Notes: generated by a model not told the origin, from the letters alone. Numbered from the stretch's first letter, positions 1 to 8,692 are shown. The stretch is DNA of 12,580 nt from Verrucomicrobiota bacterium (GCA_003219675.1 QHPW01000078.1:12506-25085), one strand, 5' to 3'. Numbers and translations are program-made.

Positions 1-1
1 C

Positions 2-3000
2 GACGGGACCAACATCAGTTCGATTGCGACGAGCGGGCCGATTTCCACGAACGATCGCCCGTTCTACATCGGACGCACCGAAGGCGGCAGCGACGGTCCG
101 GACTTCTGGAAGGGCCGCATGGATGAAGTTCGCGTGTGGAATCGCGCGCTGAGTGAAAACGAAATCCGCGCCGGTATGACCAGTTTAGCGGTTGGAAACG
201 AACCGGGGCTGGTGGCCTTGTGGAGTTTGGATTCGATCTCTGGCGATCTCGTGATGGACGGTTCGACCAATCACAACGACGGTCTTCTCGGCGATGGCGT
301 AGCGGCCTCCAAACCCGCCATTGTCGCATCGGATTCGCCGCTGGCGGGCACGACAACGACGACGGCCGCTGACAGTCCCCTGACGCTCTCGCTCGTTGGA
401 AGCGATCCGGACGGAGACAGTTTGACCACGCGCATTACCGTGTTGCCCGCAATTGGCCGGGTGTTCGCGACTGCTGATGGCGTGACGCGCGACGCGGCGA
501 TCACCAACGTACCCACGATCGTCACAGGCGCGCCTCCACGTGTCATTTACGCGCCGCTCGGAATCGCTTCAACCAACCAACTCCGCTACGTGGTAAACGA
601 CGGCTTCCTCGATTCCGCCGAAGCCATCTTCGTGCTCGTCTCGACGAACAATTCATCGGCCGACGCGGACGTCGACGGAATGCCGGATGGTTATGAAGTG
701 GCCAACGGTTTTGATCCATTCGCAAACGATGCGTCGCTTGACCCCGACGGCGACGGGCTGACGAACTTGCAGGAATTCATGCTTGGCACGAACCCACACG
801 ACCCAGATACGGACCACGGATTGCTGGACGGCGTTGATCCTGATCCGCTGCGCGCCAATCTGGGCCTCCAGTTCAGCGCGCCCGGCACCTTCAGCCTCGC
901 CGAAGGCGCCACAAGCAATCTCGTGGTGCAGGTGGCCTCCACCAATTCGCAAATCGTCTTGCTCGATTACTCGCCCACGAATCTGCCGCCGGCCTTCGTC
1001 ACGGTTAAATCGCGCAACTTCAACAACACCGTCACCAATGGCACCGCCACGATGGAACTCGAATTCAATCCTCTGCACGACGCCGCGGGCGAACATGTGC
1101 TCACGCTGCGCGCCGCCGCCGCCGATGGTCAATCCGCTACTGTAAACATCCGGCTCGTGGTCGCAGACAACGCGTCACTCGTCGTCACCCGGTGGAAAGA
1201 TCCTGTCGATGGCAACTGGAGTGACGCCGACAAATGGAGCGACGGTCTGCCGGCTCCCGGCAAGGTTGCTGTCATCGATGCCGCGGGTGACTACGCGGTG
1301 ACTCTCGACACCTCGGTTGACGCAGCAGGAATGGTGCTGAACGGGACCAACGCGGTGCTGCGGACGACCGCGAGTCGGACCCTCAACGCGCCGTTCGAAC
1401 TGCGCGCCGGCAAGTTTGAAATCGTAACCTCAACCACTCTTACCTTGAATCGGCCACTCGCAAATCGAGGCACACTGAGTTGGATCAGTCGAAACAATCT
1501 GTTCGACCTGCAAGGCGGCGGGCGAGTGGAGAACCTGGGCTTGTGGGAAGTGTTCGCCGACCCGAATTGTTCAGGTTGCGGCGCCGAAAGCATTGTGCGC
1601 GTGCCGGTCAACGTGCCCGTCGGTGGCAAGCTTTCGGTGACCAATGCGCTGGTGAACTTCGCGGCGGGCAGCAGCCTGACCGTTGCCGGGGAATTGGAAA
1701 TCCAAGGCGACTCACGGCTGCGCGTGGACGGAAGCAATCCCTCGCGCGATGTCACGATTCTGGCGGGAGGCCAATGGACGGGCAGCGGCACGCTTTCGCT
1801 GGAAGGAAGTTGCCGACTCATAATTCTTGAAGATCATATGCTCGATCAGCCGCTCCAGATGGGCGGCAACACGGCAGTCACCGGAGTGGGGCGATTGCTC
1901 ATCGTGGCAGACGAGTCACTCTCCGGGACCTTTGGCGTCGGCGTGGAAATTCGCAATAACGCAGTAGTGAATTTCAGCACGACAACCTTCAACGGCAATG
2001 TCACGGTGATTCCGGGCGCCCGGATGACCGTCAACAGCAGCGCCACGTTGGTGTTGAATGGAATTTTGACCAATCGGGGCACCTTGCGGTGGATCAGCCG
2101 CAACAACACCTTTGATCTGCAAGGCAGCGGGCCGGTGGAGAACGCCGGGTTATGGGAAGTGTTTGCCGATCCGAGTTGTCCGACTTGTGGCGCTGAGAGC
2201 GTGGTGCGTGTGCCGGTGAACGTGCCGGTGGGAGGCAAGCTGTTGCTGAGCGGCGGGTTTGTGAACTTTACGGCTGGCAGCAGTCTGACGGTGGCTGGCG
2301 AGTTGGATATTGAGAATGGCGGGCGCGTGCACTTGGATGGGAACAATCCCCCGCGGGATTTGAGCCTGCTGGCCGGCAGTGTGCTCAGCGGCTCCGGGAG
2401 CATACAACTGGAGGGCGCCTGCCGGCTCTTAGTGCCCGGAGACCTGGACACAGCAGTCAACGTTGTTCTCAACGGTTCGAGCACGCGGCTGATTGTGCCG
2501 GGGACCTACACCATACGGGCGGCCAACCAGAATCTGGTAGGCACGGTCGAGTCGGCTGCCGTCATCATCACCAGCAACGCGACCCTGACGGTCAGCAGTT
2601 CAGCGTTTAGCGGCTTGGTGAGCGTGGAGAATGGCGGGCGATTGCGGGTTGTGAGCGGGAGCGTGAGTTTTGGCAGCAATGTGGTGGTGAACGCGGGTGG
2701 GGAGTGGGATATGGATGCAGGTAGTCCGACGGTGATATTGAGCGGAGGACTGACCAATCGAGGGACGATGAGATGGATCAGCCGCAACAACACCTTTGAT
2801 CTGCAAGGCAGCGGGCCGGTGGAGAACGCCGGGTTATGGGAAGTGTTTGCTGATCCGAGTTGTCCGACTTGTGGCGCTGAGAGCGTGGTGCGTGTGCCGG
2901 TGAACGTGCCGGTGGGAGGCAAGCTGTTGCTGAGCGGCGGGTTTGTGAACTTTACGGCTGGCAGCAGTCTGACGGTGGCTGGCGAGTTGGATATTGAGAA

Positions 3001-4426
3001 TGGCGGGCGCGTGCACTTGGATGGGAACAATCCCCCGCGGGATTTGAGCCTGCTGGCCGGCAGTGTGCTCAGCGGCTCCGGGAGCATACAACTGGAGGGC
3101 GCCTGCCGGCTCTTAGTGCCCGGAGACCTGGACACAGCAGTCAACGTTGTTCTCAACGGTTCGAGCACGCGGCTGATTGTGCCGGGGACCTACACCATAC
3201 GGGCGGCCAACCAGAATCTGGTAGGCACGGTCGAGTCGGCTGCCGTCATCATCACCAGCAACGCGACCCTGACGGTCAGCAGTTCAGCGTTTAGCGGCTT
3301 GGTGAGCGTGGAGAATGGCGGGCGATTGCGGGTTGTGAGCGGGAGCGTGAGTTTTGGCAGCAATGTGGTGGTGAACGCGGGTGGGGAGTGGGATATGGAT
3401 GCAGGTAGTCCGACGGTGATATTGAGCGGAGGACTGACCAATCGAGGGACGATGAGATGGATCAGCCGCAACAACACCTTTGATCTGCAAGGCAGCGGGC
3501 CGGTGGAGAACGCCGGGTTATGGGAAGTGTTTGCTGATCCGAGTTGTCCGACTTGTGGCGCTGAGAGCGTGGTGCGCATGCCGGTGAACGTGCCGGCGGG
3601 AGGCAAGCTGCTCGTCAGCGGCGGACTGGTGAACTTCTTTGTGGGATCGAGCCTGACGGTGGCGGGAGAACTGGAAATCCAGAGCAACGGGCGCATTCGT
3701 CTGGACGGCAGCAACCCGCCGCGCGACCTCACGCTGACGGCGGGCAGCAGCTTGAGCGGCTTCGGCACCATCCGATTGGAAGGGAGCAACCGCGCCGTGC
3801 TTGCCGGCGACATTGCGTTCGGGATTGGCCTCCTCGAAATGAATAGTAGCAGCAGCATCAGCGGCGCGGCCACGCTCACGATTTCAAGCGGCTCCGAAGT
3901 CCGGTTCGATCATTCCTCGACCATCCCCGGCTCGGTGACGGTGGATGGCACGCTCACAGTGACCAGTGCGTCGGTGACACTCACGATTAACGGAACACTC
4001 GCGCTGAACGCGGGCGGCACACTGAACAATCCAGGCACACTCCAGGTCGGCGCATTCGTCAACAATGGCGGCACGATCAACGGCAACGCGCCGCTGCTTA
4101 TTGGCGGAGGATCGGGCGCACCGCTGATCAATGGCATCCAGCTCATCACCTCGCAACCGAGCAGCCTGCAGAGAGCTCAGGCGTCGGCGGCGCTCCGGGA
4201 AGTGCTGATCTCCTGGTCGGGCAGAACACGGCAGGCGTTTGTGATTGAAACGAGCGCCGATCTCCGGCGCTGGAGCGACGCTTCCGCAACCATTACCGAG
4301 GTCGCCCCCGGTTCGTATCAGGCCAGACTGGCGTTTTCGCACAAGGAACAGGCGTTCTTCCGTGTCCGGCTGGTTTTTCGGGAGGTGCCGGATCGCCGCT
4401 CGGGCAAACCCTACCAGCCCTATTGA
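2..4426 (+). CDS. Giant secreted repeat protein with LamG, calcium-loop and beta-strand repeat regions (5' end outside window)
   Basis: The frame is open from base 2, ahead of the first ATG at 119, so the gene begins upstream; 1474 residues are visible. The first ~60 residues (FYIGR...WKGRMDEVRVWNRALS) are the end of a LamG/concanavalin-like domain. A cadherin/Ig-like stretch (SDPDGDSLTTRI, ~390-640) follows, then aspartate-rich calcium loops of thrombospondin-3 type (DADVDGMPDG, DPDGDGLTNLQE, ~655-845). Next is an NWSDADKWSDGLP motif (~1215-1260) of the kind found ahead of autotransporter-like beta-strand repeats. Four long Gly/Asn/Val-rich units follow (1481-~4090), likely a beta-helix or stacked beta fold, each with one CxxC pair. 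The C-terminus (VLISWSG...IETSADLRRW...FFRVR, ~4200-4380) resembles a terminal module common in Verrucomicrobiota exoproteins. No PEP-CTERM tail, LPxTG or membrane anchor is seen. The cell-surface or secreted role is inferred; ligand unknown. Confidence 0.85.
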   Translation, partial: DGTNISSIATSGPISTNDRPFYIGRTEGGSDGPDFWKGRMDEVRVWNRALSENEIRAGMTSLAVGNEPGLVALWSLDSISGDLVMDGSTNHNDGLLGDGVAASKPAIVASDSPLAGTTTTTAADSPLTLSLVGSDPDGDSLTTRITVLPAIGRVFATADGVTRDAAITNVPTIVTGAPPRVIYAPLGIASTNQLRYVVNDGFLDSAEAIFVLVSTNNSSADADVDGMPDGYEVANGFDPFANDASLDPDGDGLTNLQEFMLGTNPHDPDTDHGLLDGVDPDPLRANLGLQFSAPGTFSLAEGATSNLVVQVASTNSQIVLLDYSPTNLPPAFVTVKSRNFNNTVTNGTATMELEFNPLHDAAGEHVLTLRAAAADGQSATVNIRLVVADNASLVVTRWKDPVDGNWSDADKWSDGLPAPGKVAVIDAAGDYAVTLDTSVDAAGMVLNGTNAVLRTTASRTLNAPFELRAGKFEIVTSTTLTLNRPLANRGTLSWISRNNLFDLQGGGRVENLGLWEVFADPNCSGCGAESIVRVPVNVPVGGKLSVTNALVNFAAGSSLTVAGELEIQGDSRLRVDGSNPSRDVTILAGGQWTGSGTLSLEGSCRLIILEDHMLDQPLQMGGNTAVTGVGRLLIVADESLSGTFGVGVEIRNNAVVNFSTTTFNGNVTVIPGARMTVNSSATLVLNGILTNRGTLRWISRNNTFDLQGSGPVENAGLWEVFADPSCPTCGAESVVRVPVNVPVGGKLLLSGGFVNFTAGSSLTVAGELDIENGGRVHLDGNNPPRDLSLLAGSVLSGSGSIQLEGACRLLVPGDLDTAVNVVLNGSSTRLIVPGTYTIRAANQNLVGTVESAAVIITSNATLTVSSSAFSGLVSVENGGRLRVVSGSVSFGSNVVVNAGGEWDMDAGSPTVILSGGLTNRGTMRWISRNNTFDLQGSGPVENAGLWEVFADPSCPTCGAESVVRVPVNVPVGGKLLLSGGFVNFTAGSSLTVAGELDIENGGRVHLDGNNPPRDLSLLAGSVLSGSGSIQLEGACRLLVPGDLDTAVNVVLNGSSTRLIVPGTYTIRAANQNLVGTVESAAVIITSNATLTVSSSAFSGLVSVENGGRLRVVSGSVSFGSNVVVNAGGEWDMDAGSPTVILSGGLTNRGTMRWISRNNTFDLQGSGPVENAGLWEVFADPSCPTCGAESVVRMPVNVPAGGKLLVSGGLVNFFVGSSLTVAGELEIQSNGRIRLDGSNPPRDLTLTAGSSLSGFGTIRLEGSNRAVLAGDIAFGIGLLEMNSSSSISGAATLTISSGSEVRFDHSSTIPGSVTVDGTLTVTSASVTLTINGTLALNAGGTLNNPGTLQVGAFVNNGGTINGNAPLLIGGGSGAPLINGIQLITSQPSSLQRAQASAALREVLISWSGRTRQAFVIETSADLRRWSDASATITEVAPGSYQARLAFSHKEQAFFRVRLVFREVPDRRSGKPYQPY
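1481..2089 (+). repeat. Diverged repeat unit A of the surface protein
   Basis: This 609-bp (203-residue) unit starts with WISRNNLFDLQGGG. It carries the same ordered landmarks as the later units: GLWEVFADPNCSGCGAES, VRVPVNVPVGGKL, SSLTVAGELEIQ, a DGSNPSRD segment and a closing LTNRGTLR. It matches the 684-bp units clearly in protein but only moderately in DNA, so it is an older paralogous unit. It is about 25 residues shorter, mainly in its second half. Confidence 0.8.
2090..3576 (+). repeat. 684-bp tandem duplication (two full copies plus 119 bp of a third)
   Basis: Copy B is 2090-2773 and copy C is 2774-3457. The third copy starts at 3458 and stays identical to copy C until about 3576, where GTGCGT becomes GTGCGC. 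The only difference I found between B and C is one silent C/T change in the Ala codon of 'VFADPSC' (near 2168 against 2852). Both copies encode the same 228 residues, so the period is in frame. Their nucleotide near-identity, beside clearly diverged flanking units, points to a recent duplication or gene conversion. Confidence 0.95.
3458..4090 (+). repeat. Repeat unit D, conserved at its start and diverged after 3576
   Basis: The first ~119 bp are identical to unit C. The remainder follows the same protein pattern (VRMPVNVPAGGKLL, SSLTVAGELEIQ, DGSNPPRDLTL) with different DNA, then passes into shorter 'TLTINGTLALNAGGTLNNPGTL' strand repeats. The end coordinate is approximate. The sharp identity edge at ~3576 marks where recent sequence exchange stopped. 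Confidence 0.75.
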
Positions 4427-4457
4427 TTCGCTGCCGACGTTCGCCTAGCTTGAGCGC

Positions 4458-5886
4458 GTGCCGCCGCAGATCCCATGGGGCAAGCCATCGACGCTGGCCG
4501 ACGAATTGCGCGCCATCATCGGCGAAGACGGCGTGGTGTGTAAGCCGGAGGAACTGCTCGTGTACGAGTGTGACGCCTACACGCTCGAAAAGAATCTGCC
4601 AAACTTCGTCGTTCTGCCCAGGTCCACCGAAGAGCTTGTCGCCATCGTCAAACTTTGCGCCAAACACAATGTCCCGATCATTCCGCGCGGCGCGGGAACG
4701 AGTCTGAGCGGCGCGGTGCTCGCCGTGACCGGCGGGGTGATGATCACCCTGTCGCGGATGGACAAAATCCTGTCTGTGGACTGCCGGAATCGGCGCGCGC
4801 TCGTCGAGGCGGGTTGCGTCAACGCCTGGATCACCAACGCCGTGAAGTCGCGCGGCCTGCTTTACGCGCCTGACCCCTCCAGCCAGCCGGCTTGCACCAT
4901 CGGTGGCAATGTGGCCACCAACTCCGGCGGACCGCACACGCTCAAATACGGCGTCACCACCAACCACGTGCTCGGCTTCGAATTGGTCCTGCCTGATGGC
5001 GAAGTCGTTTGGCTGGGGACAAAACCGGACGGAGGCGAGGAAGCGGGAGATTACGATTTGCGCGGCGCGGTCATCGGCAGCGAAGGGATGTTCGGCATCG
5101 TTACCCGCGTGCTGGTGCGACTCATCAAAGCGCCTCAGGCTTACAAAACGATGCTGGGGGTGTTCGAAAACGTGGATGACGCCAGCCAGACGGTCAGCGA
5201 TATCATCGCGGCGGGCATAGTCCCCGGCGCGATGGAAATGATGGACCAGCTCATCACCCAGGCGGTCGAAGCGGCCTACCGCTTTGGTTTCCCGCTCGAT
5301 GCCGGCGCGGTGCTGATTGTCGAACTGGATGGGCTCGCGGCCGGACTCGACAAGCAAGCCGAACGCGTCATCGAGATCTGCAAAAAGAACCGCGCCCGCG
5401 AAGTGCGGACGGCCGGGACCGAAGACGAGCGCGCGCTGCTCTGGAAGTGCCGCAAACGCGCTTTCGGCGCCATCGGGCGCCTCAGTCCGAACTTCCTGAC
5501 GCAGGACGGCGTGGTGCCGCGTTCGAAGCTGCCGGAGATCATGCGGTACATCCGCGCCACGAGCGAGAAACACGGCCTGCGCATCCCGAACGTGTTCCAC
5601 GCCGGCGACGGCAACATCCATCCGTTGGTTCTTTACGACGGCGCTGCAGGCAGGGCACGACATTCTGGAGAAATGCATTGCGCTCGGCGGCAGCGTGACC
5701 GGCGAGCACGGCATTGGCGTCGAGAAGATTGACTTTATGGAAAAGCAATTCACCAAGGACGACCTCGACGCGATGCGTCTGCTGCGCGGGGTGTTCGACC
5801 CGGAGAACCGCTGCAATCCGCACAAGATGTTTCCGGGCTCGAAGCGTTGCGCCGATTTCGCGCCGCGAAAGCAAATCGCCGCCTGA
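4458..5886 (+). CDS. glcD: Glycolate oxidase subunit GlcD-like FAD-linked oxidase, frameshifted
   Basis: GlcD is the FAD-containing catalytic subunit of glycolate dehydrogenase (glycolate to glyoxylate, working with GlcE and GlcF). Visible motifs are the FAD-binding loop PRGAGTSLSGAV, then SSQPACTIGGNVATNSGGP, VIGSEGMFGIVTR, the C-terminal-domain FLTQDGVVPRSKLPEIM and the active-site HAGDGNIHPLVLYD. After YDG (~5640) this frame loses homology and stops at 5732. The frame starting at 5641 then resumes the family sequence (ALQAGHDILEKCIALGGSV, TGEHGIGVEKIDF, FDPENRCNPHKMF) up to the stop at 5884-5886. Compared with E. coli GlcD, roughly 7-9 residues are missing at the junction, so a small out-of-frame deletion is likely rather than a single-base slip. 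The start is GTG, as no in-frame ATG lies near; it begins 31 bp after the preceding gene. As written it would make a protein lacking the last ~75 family residues, so it is a pseudogene or a sequence error. Confidence 0.88.
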
Positions 5887-5951
5887 GCGCTTTGCCGGGC
5901 CGGCAACACAGCAGGGTTTTGAGCGCATCTACTTTGACGATACTGCCGACA

Positions 5952-6049
5952 CTGGCGGCAAGGATGCCGCCAGAAGTCGCAGGCAGGATGCCCGCGTTAC
6001 GTAGCGCAAACCTCCCAGGCTGCAGGTTGGCGGGGCTTCCCAGCCCCGC
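5952..6049. repeat. Cluster of REP-like palindromes in the glcD-kinase spacer
   Basis: There are three hairpins in about 100 bp. The first has a perfect 9-bp stem (CTGGCGGCA, 5952-5960, with TGCCGCCAG, 5965-5973) around an AGGA loop. The second is GCAGGCA/TGCCCGC around GGA (5980-5996), with one mismatch. The third is a perfect 8-bp stem (GCGGGGCT, 6030-6037, with AGCCCCGC, 6042-6049) around TCCC. The repeated 'GGCAGGATGCC'-type wording suggests a dispersed genomic repeat. No T-run follows any stem, so a classical intrinsic terminator is not supported. Confidence 0.6.
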
Positions 6050-6084
6050 GTTCTGGCACATGGCCTCTCAATCCCTGGAGCAGT

Positions 6085-8259
6085 GTGTCTCGGGCTTTGT
6101 TGTCCGATTTGTCCGGCTTGCTTTTGTTCGTGCGCACAGACATGATGCCACGCCGCCGGGGAAGCAAAAAAGGGTTGCCGGTCGTGGAAACGAGTATGCC
6201 GATGAAAGATGCCTTGCGGATTCTGGTTCTCGAAGACGATGACAACGACGTCGAACTCATCCGCCGCTGCCTGAGCAGGGAATTTCCCGCGGCGACCCTC
6301 ATGCGCGTCAAGACGCGGGCGTCCTTTGAAACGGCCCTCGGTCAACGCGATTACGATCTGATCCTCTCGGACAACACGCTGCCGGGTTTCAGCGGCAGCG
6401 CCGCCCTGACCCTGGTGCGGCAGAGAGGCATCGATTGCCCCTTTATCTTTTTCTCGGGCACGGTTGGCGAACGGCCAGGATCGGTGAATCTGCAACAGGA
6501 CGCCGACGCCTGCCTCTCCAAGGAGGAAATCCGCCGCCTGCCGTCCGTCATCGCGCAGGTGATAGAGCGATGGCTGAAGAAGGTTCCGCGCGCGGACATT
6601 GGACAAACCATGGGGGACGCGGAGGAACGCTACCGTGAGTTGCTGGATTCGGTGCACGCCATTGTGTGGCGCGGCGACGCCCGGACGTTTCAATTCACCT
6701 ACGTCACCAAAGAGGCAGAGGTTCTGCTGGGCTATCCCGTGGAACGCTGGTTGAAGGAGCCGGACTTCTGGCAGAACCACATCCATCCTGAAGACCGGGA
6801 AACAGCCATTTCATTCTGCAAAAAGGCGACCGAGGAAAAGCGGTCGCATGAATTTGAGTATCGCATGATTGCCGCCGACGGGCGGGTGGTTTGGCTTCGC
6901 GACGTCGTGCGCGTGGTCCTGGAAGACGATCGACCGAAGGAGCTGTTTGGTGTGATGATCAATATCACCGAACGACGGCGGACGGAGGCGTTGCTCGAAG
7001 GACAGAAGAACATCCTGGAAATGATCGCCGTCGGCACAGACCTGACGCAGGTGTTGGATCGCCTGACACGCTTCATCGAAGCCCGGTCGGAAGGAATGTT
7101 GTGCTCCATATTGCTGGTGGACGAGGATGGCCGGCGTCTGCGTCACGGCGCGGCCCCCGGCCTCCCGGAGGCTTACATCCGAAGCGTGGATGGTCTGGCC
7201 ATCGGCCCGCGAGCCGGTTCCTGCGGAACGGCCGCGTTCCGAGGAGAGCAGGTCATCGTGACCGACACTTTGTCGGATCCCCTTTGGGAGGAATATCGCG
7301 AGTTGGCGCGGCAGTTCGGCCTGCGCGCCTGCTGGTCCACACCCGTTTTTTCCACCAAAGGAAAAGTCATTGGGACTTTTGCGATCTATTACCGCGACCC
7401 GCGGAGCCCGACCCTGTCCGACCTGGAACTCATCGAACGGGCCATTCGCATCGCCGGCATTGCCATCGAACGCAAGCAGGGCGAACAGGCCTTGCGCCAA
7501 AGCGAGGAGGAGTTGCGCCAGGCGAACGAACGCCTGCAGGCTCTCTCGCGCCGGCTGGTCGAGTTGCAGGAGGCGGAGCGGCGCCACGTCGCGCGCGAGT
7601 TGCACGACGAAATCGGCCAGTTGTTGACAGTACTGAAGATGGCGCTGGAGATAGGTTTGCGGCCGGACCGGGCCGACGCCGCTGACAATCTGAAAAAAGC
7701 TGTGGCGCTGGTCAGTGAACTGACTTCGCGCGTGCGCGAACTTTCATTGGACCTACGGCCTGGGATGTTGGATGACCTGGGGTTGCTGCCGGCATTGCGC
7801 TGGCACTTCGAGCGTTACACCGCGGTGACCGGCGTGCGCATCCACTTCAGGTATTCCGAACTCGAGGGGCGCCGGTTCAGGGCCGAGGTCGAGACCGCGG
7901 CCTATCGCATCGTGCAGGAAGCGCTCACCAACGTGGCACGGCATGCCGGAGTCAAAGAAGCGACCGTCCGCGTGCAAGTGCGCCGGGAACGACTCCACCT
8001 GCACATTGAGGACCGGGGGCGGGGTTTCGATTCTGCGGACGGTGATGGCGTGCATTCGAGCGGACTGGCCGGCATGCGCGAACGGGCATTGCTGCTGGGC
8101 GGCGATCTGAGGATCGATTCGACAGCCGGCTCCGGCACCCGGTTGACCGCCGAGTTGCCCTTGCTGAACGCCGCGAAACCGGAGCGGCGGGGAAGGATTC
8201 CAGCGCAATCGACAGGCGAAACGGGTAAAACGCCAGGGGCTCATGGTTCTCCGTCTTGA
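6085..8259 (+). CDS. Soluble hybrid histidine kinase, Rec-PAS-GAF-HisKA_3-HATPase (NarL/DegS class)
   Basis: This is a predicted cytosolic sensor kinase; no membrane segment is seen. Counting from the GTG at 6085, an N-terminal receiver spans ~43-165 (acidic LEDDDND, phospho-acceptor Asp96 in LSDNTLPGF, SGTVGE, Lys in LSKEE). A PAS domain spans ~180-300 (ERYRELLDSV...HPEDRE...NITERR) and a GAF domain ~308-462 (GSCGTAAFRGE...GTFAIYYRDPRSP). A short coiled coil leads to a HisKA_3 domain with His507 in RRHVARELHDEIGQ. The ATPase domain has the N box (EALTNVARHAG, Asn616), DRGRGF (Asp643) and GLAGMRERA. HisKA_3 kinases normally phosphorylate NarL/LuxR-type regulators, but none is nearby. The start is uncertain: GTG 6085 has a GGAG four bases upstream, while ATGs at 6142, 6196 and 6202 would still keep the whole receiver. 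The ligands of PAS and GAF cannot be read from the sequence. Confidence 0.9.
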   Translation: MSRALLSDLSGLLLFVRTDMMPRRRGSKKGLPVVETSMPMKDALRILVLEDDDNDVELIRRCLSREFPAATLMRVKTRASFETALGQRDYDLILSDNTLPGFSGSAALTLVRQRGIDCPFIFFSGTVGERPGSVNLQQDADACLSKEEIRRLPSVIAQVIERWLKKVPRADIGQTMGDAEERYRELLDSVHAIVWRGDARTFQFTYVTKEAEVLLGYPVERWLKEPDFWQNHIHPEDRETAISFCKKATEEKRSHEFEYRMIAADGRVVWLRDVVRVVLEDDRPKELFGVMINITERRRTEALLEGQKNILEMIAVGTDLTQVLDRLTRFIEARSEGMLCSILLVDEDGRRLRHGAAPGLPEAYIRSVDGLAIGPRAGSCGTAAFRGEQVIVTDTLSDPLWEEYRELARQFGLRACWSTPVFSTKGKVIGTFAIYYRDPRSPTLSDLELIERAIRIAGIAIERKQGEQALRQSEEELRQANERLQALSRRLVELQEAERRHVARELHDEIGQLLTVLKMALEIGLRPDRADAADNLKKAVALVSELTSRVRELSLDLRPGMLDDLGLLPALRWHFERYTAVTGVRIHFRYSELEGRRFRAEVETAAYRIVQEALTNVARHAGVKEATVRVQVRRERLHLHIEDRGRGFDSADGDGVHSSGLAGMRERALLLGGDLRIDSTAGSGTRLTAELPLLNAAKPERRGRIPAQSTGETGKTPGAHGSPS

Positions 8260-8692
8260 ACCTCCGGCGTCGCGGGCGGGAGGAATGCTACGGACCAAGC
8301 GTTCCGTAGAACTTATGACGTAACCTTTCGTAGCCAGATTACGCAGGCGCCCGTATGGCTTCCCGGCCTGGACGAGCCTAGAATGCGGCCCATGTATCAT
8401 CGGCGGCAGCAGCCTCTCTCTTCACTCACCGCCTCCGAAGGGAGTCGAAATAGAGTGCCGGTTCCGCTGGAGCGCATCGCGGTTCAATTCAGGGCTTCGA
8501 GGTTCTGTTGCAGGATTCACCGGGCCGGACACGCCGGTCGGACTTTGACGGACGGCGTTTTGCCCGGGAGCGGGAATGTCTCATTTGTGTTTCTTTCGCA
8601 CCGGCCGGCCGGCATGCTCTGCGGCCATCACAGCATGCAAGATCGAGGCATTCGATGCGGGCAGTCACACTTTCCAACGCGCCGGACTCCAG
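8260..8692. other. Spacer between kinase and two-receiver gene
   Basis: This is about 430 bp without a convincing gene. A frame running into the downstream gene is open from an ATG at 8576, but its extra 39 residues (MSHLCFFRTGRPACSAAI...) match nothing I know. The left part holds the CTACGGA/TCCGTAG repeat cluster. I see no strong sigma-70 promoter or terminator; a weak TAGAAT at 8379-8384 has no good -35 partner. Confidence 0.5.
8288..8346. promoter_or_regulatory. Candidate operator: inverted and direct CGTAG repeats
   Basis: CTACGGA (8288-8294) and TCCGTAG (8303-8309) form a perfect 7-bp inverted repeat with an 8-base spacer. A related TTCGTAG lies at 8327-8333, 24 bp after the second arm, and TTACGCAG follows at 8339-8346. 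The cluster lies 30-90 bp after the kinase stop, upstream of the receiver genes. Spaced related half-sites fit a regulator binding site, but the protein is unknown and the function is inference. Confidence 0.35.

Noticed and set aside
2090..3576. CRISPR-like or insertion-sequence repeat
   Set aside because: The units are 684 bp, directly adjacent, in frame and part of the same protein; there are no spacers, transposase or terminal inverted repeats.
4380..4426. C-terminal sorting signal (PEP-CTERM or LPxTG) on the giant protein
   Set aside because: The tail ends DRRSGKPYQPY without a sorting motif, hydrophobic helix and basic end in the right order.
5695..5886. Separate small gene starting with MTGEHGIGVEKIDF
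   Set aside because: GEHGIG and the following residues are the standard C-terminal part of GlcD, and homology extends upstream to 5641, so this is the other side of the frameshift.
4293..5909. Long open frame on the minus strand (538 residues) opposite glcD
   Set aside because: It has no recognisable domain, is arginine-, histidine- and alanine-rich as expected from reading GC-rich codons backwards, and lies over clear GlcD motifs on the other strand.
6030..6049. Intrinsic terminator after glcD
   Set aside because: The stem is good but no T-rich tract follows; a repeat-element explanation fits better.
8576..8692. 39-residue N-terminal extension of the Rec-Rec protein
   Set aside because: The extra sequence has no family match and receiver 1 begins directly at Met 8693; the frame is probably open by chance. 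It is kept only as an alternative start.
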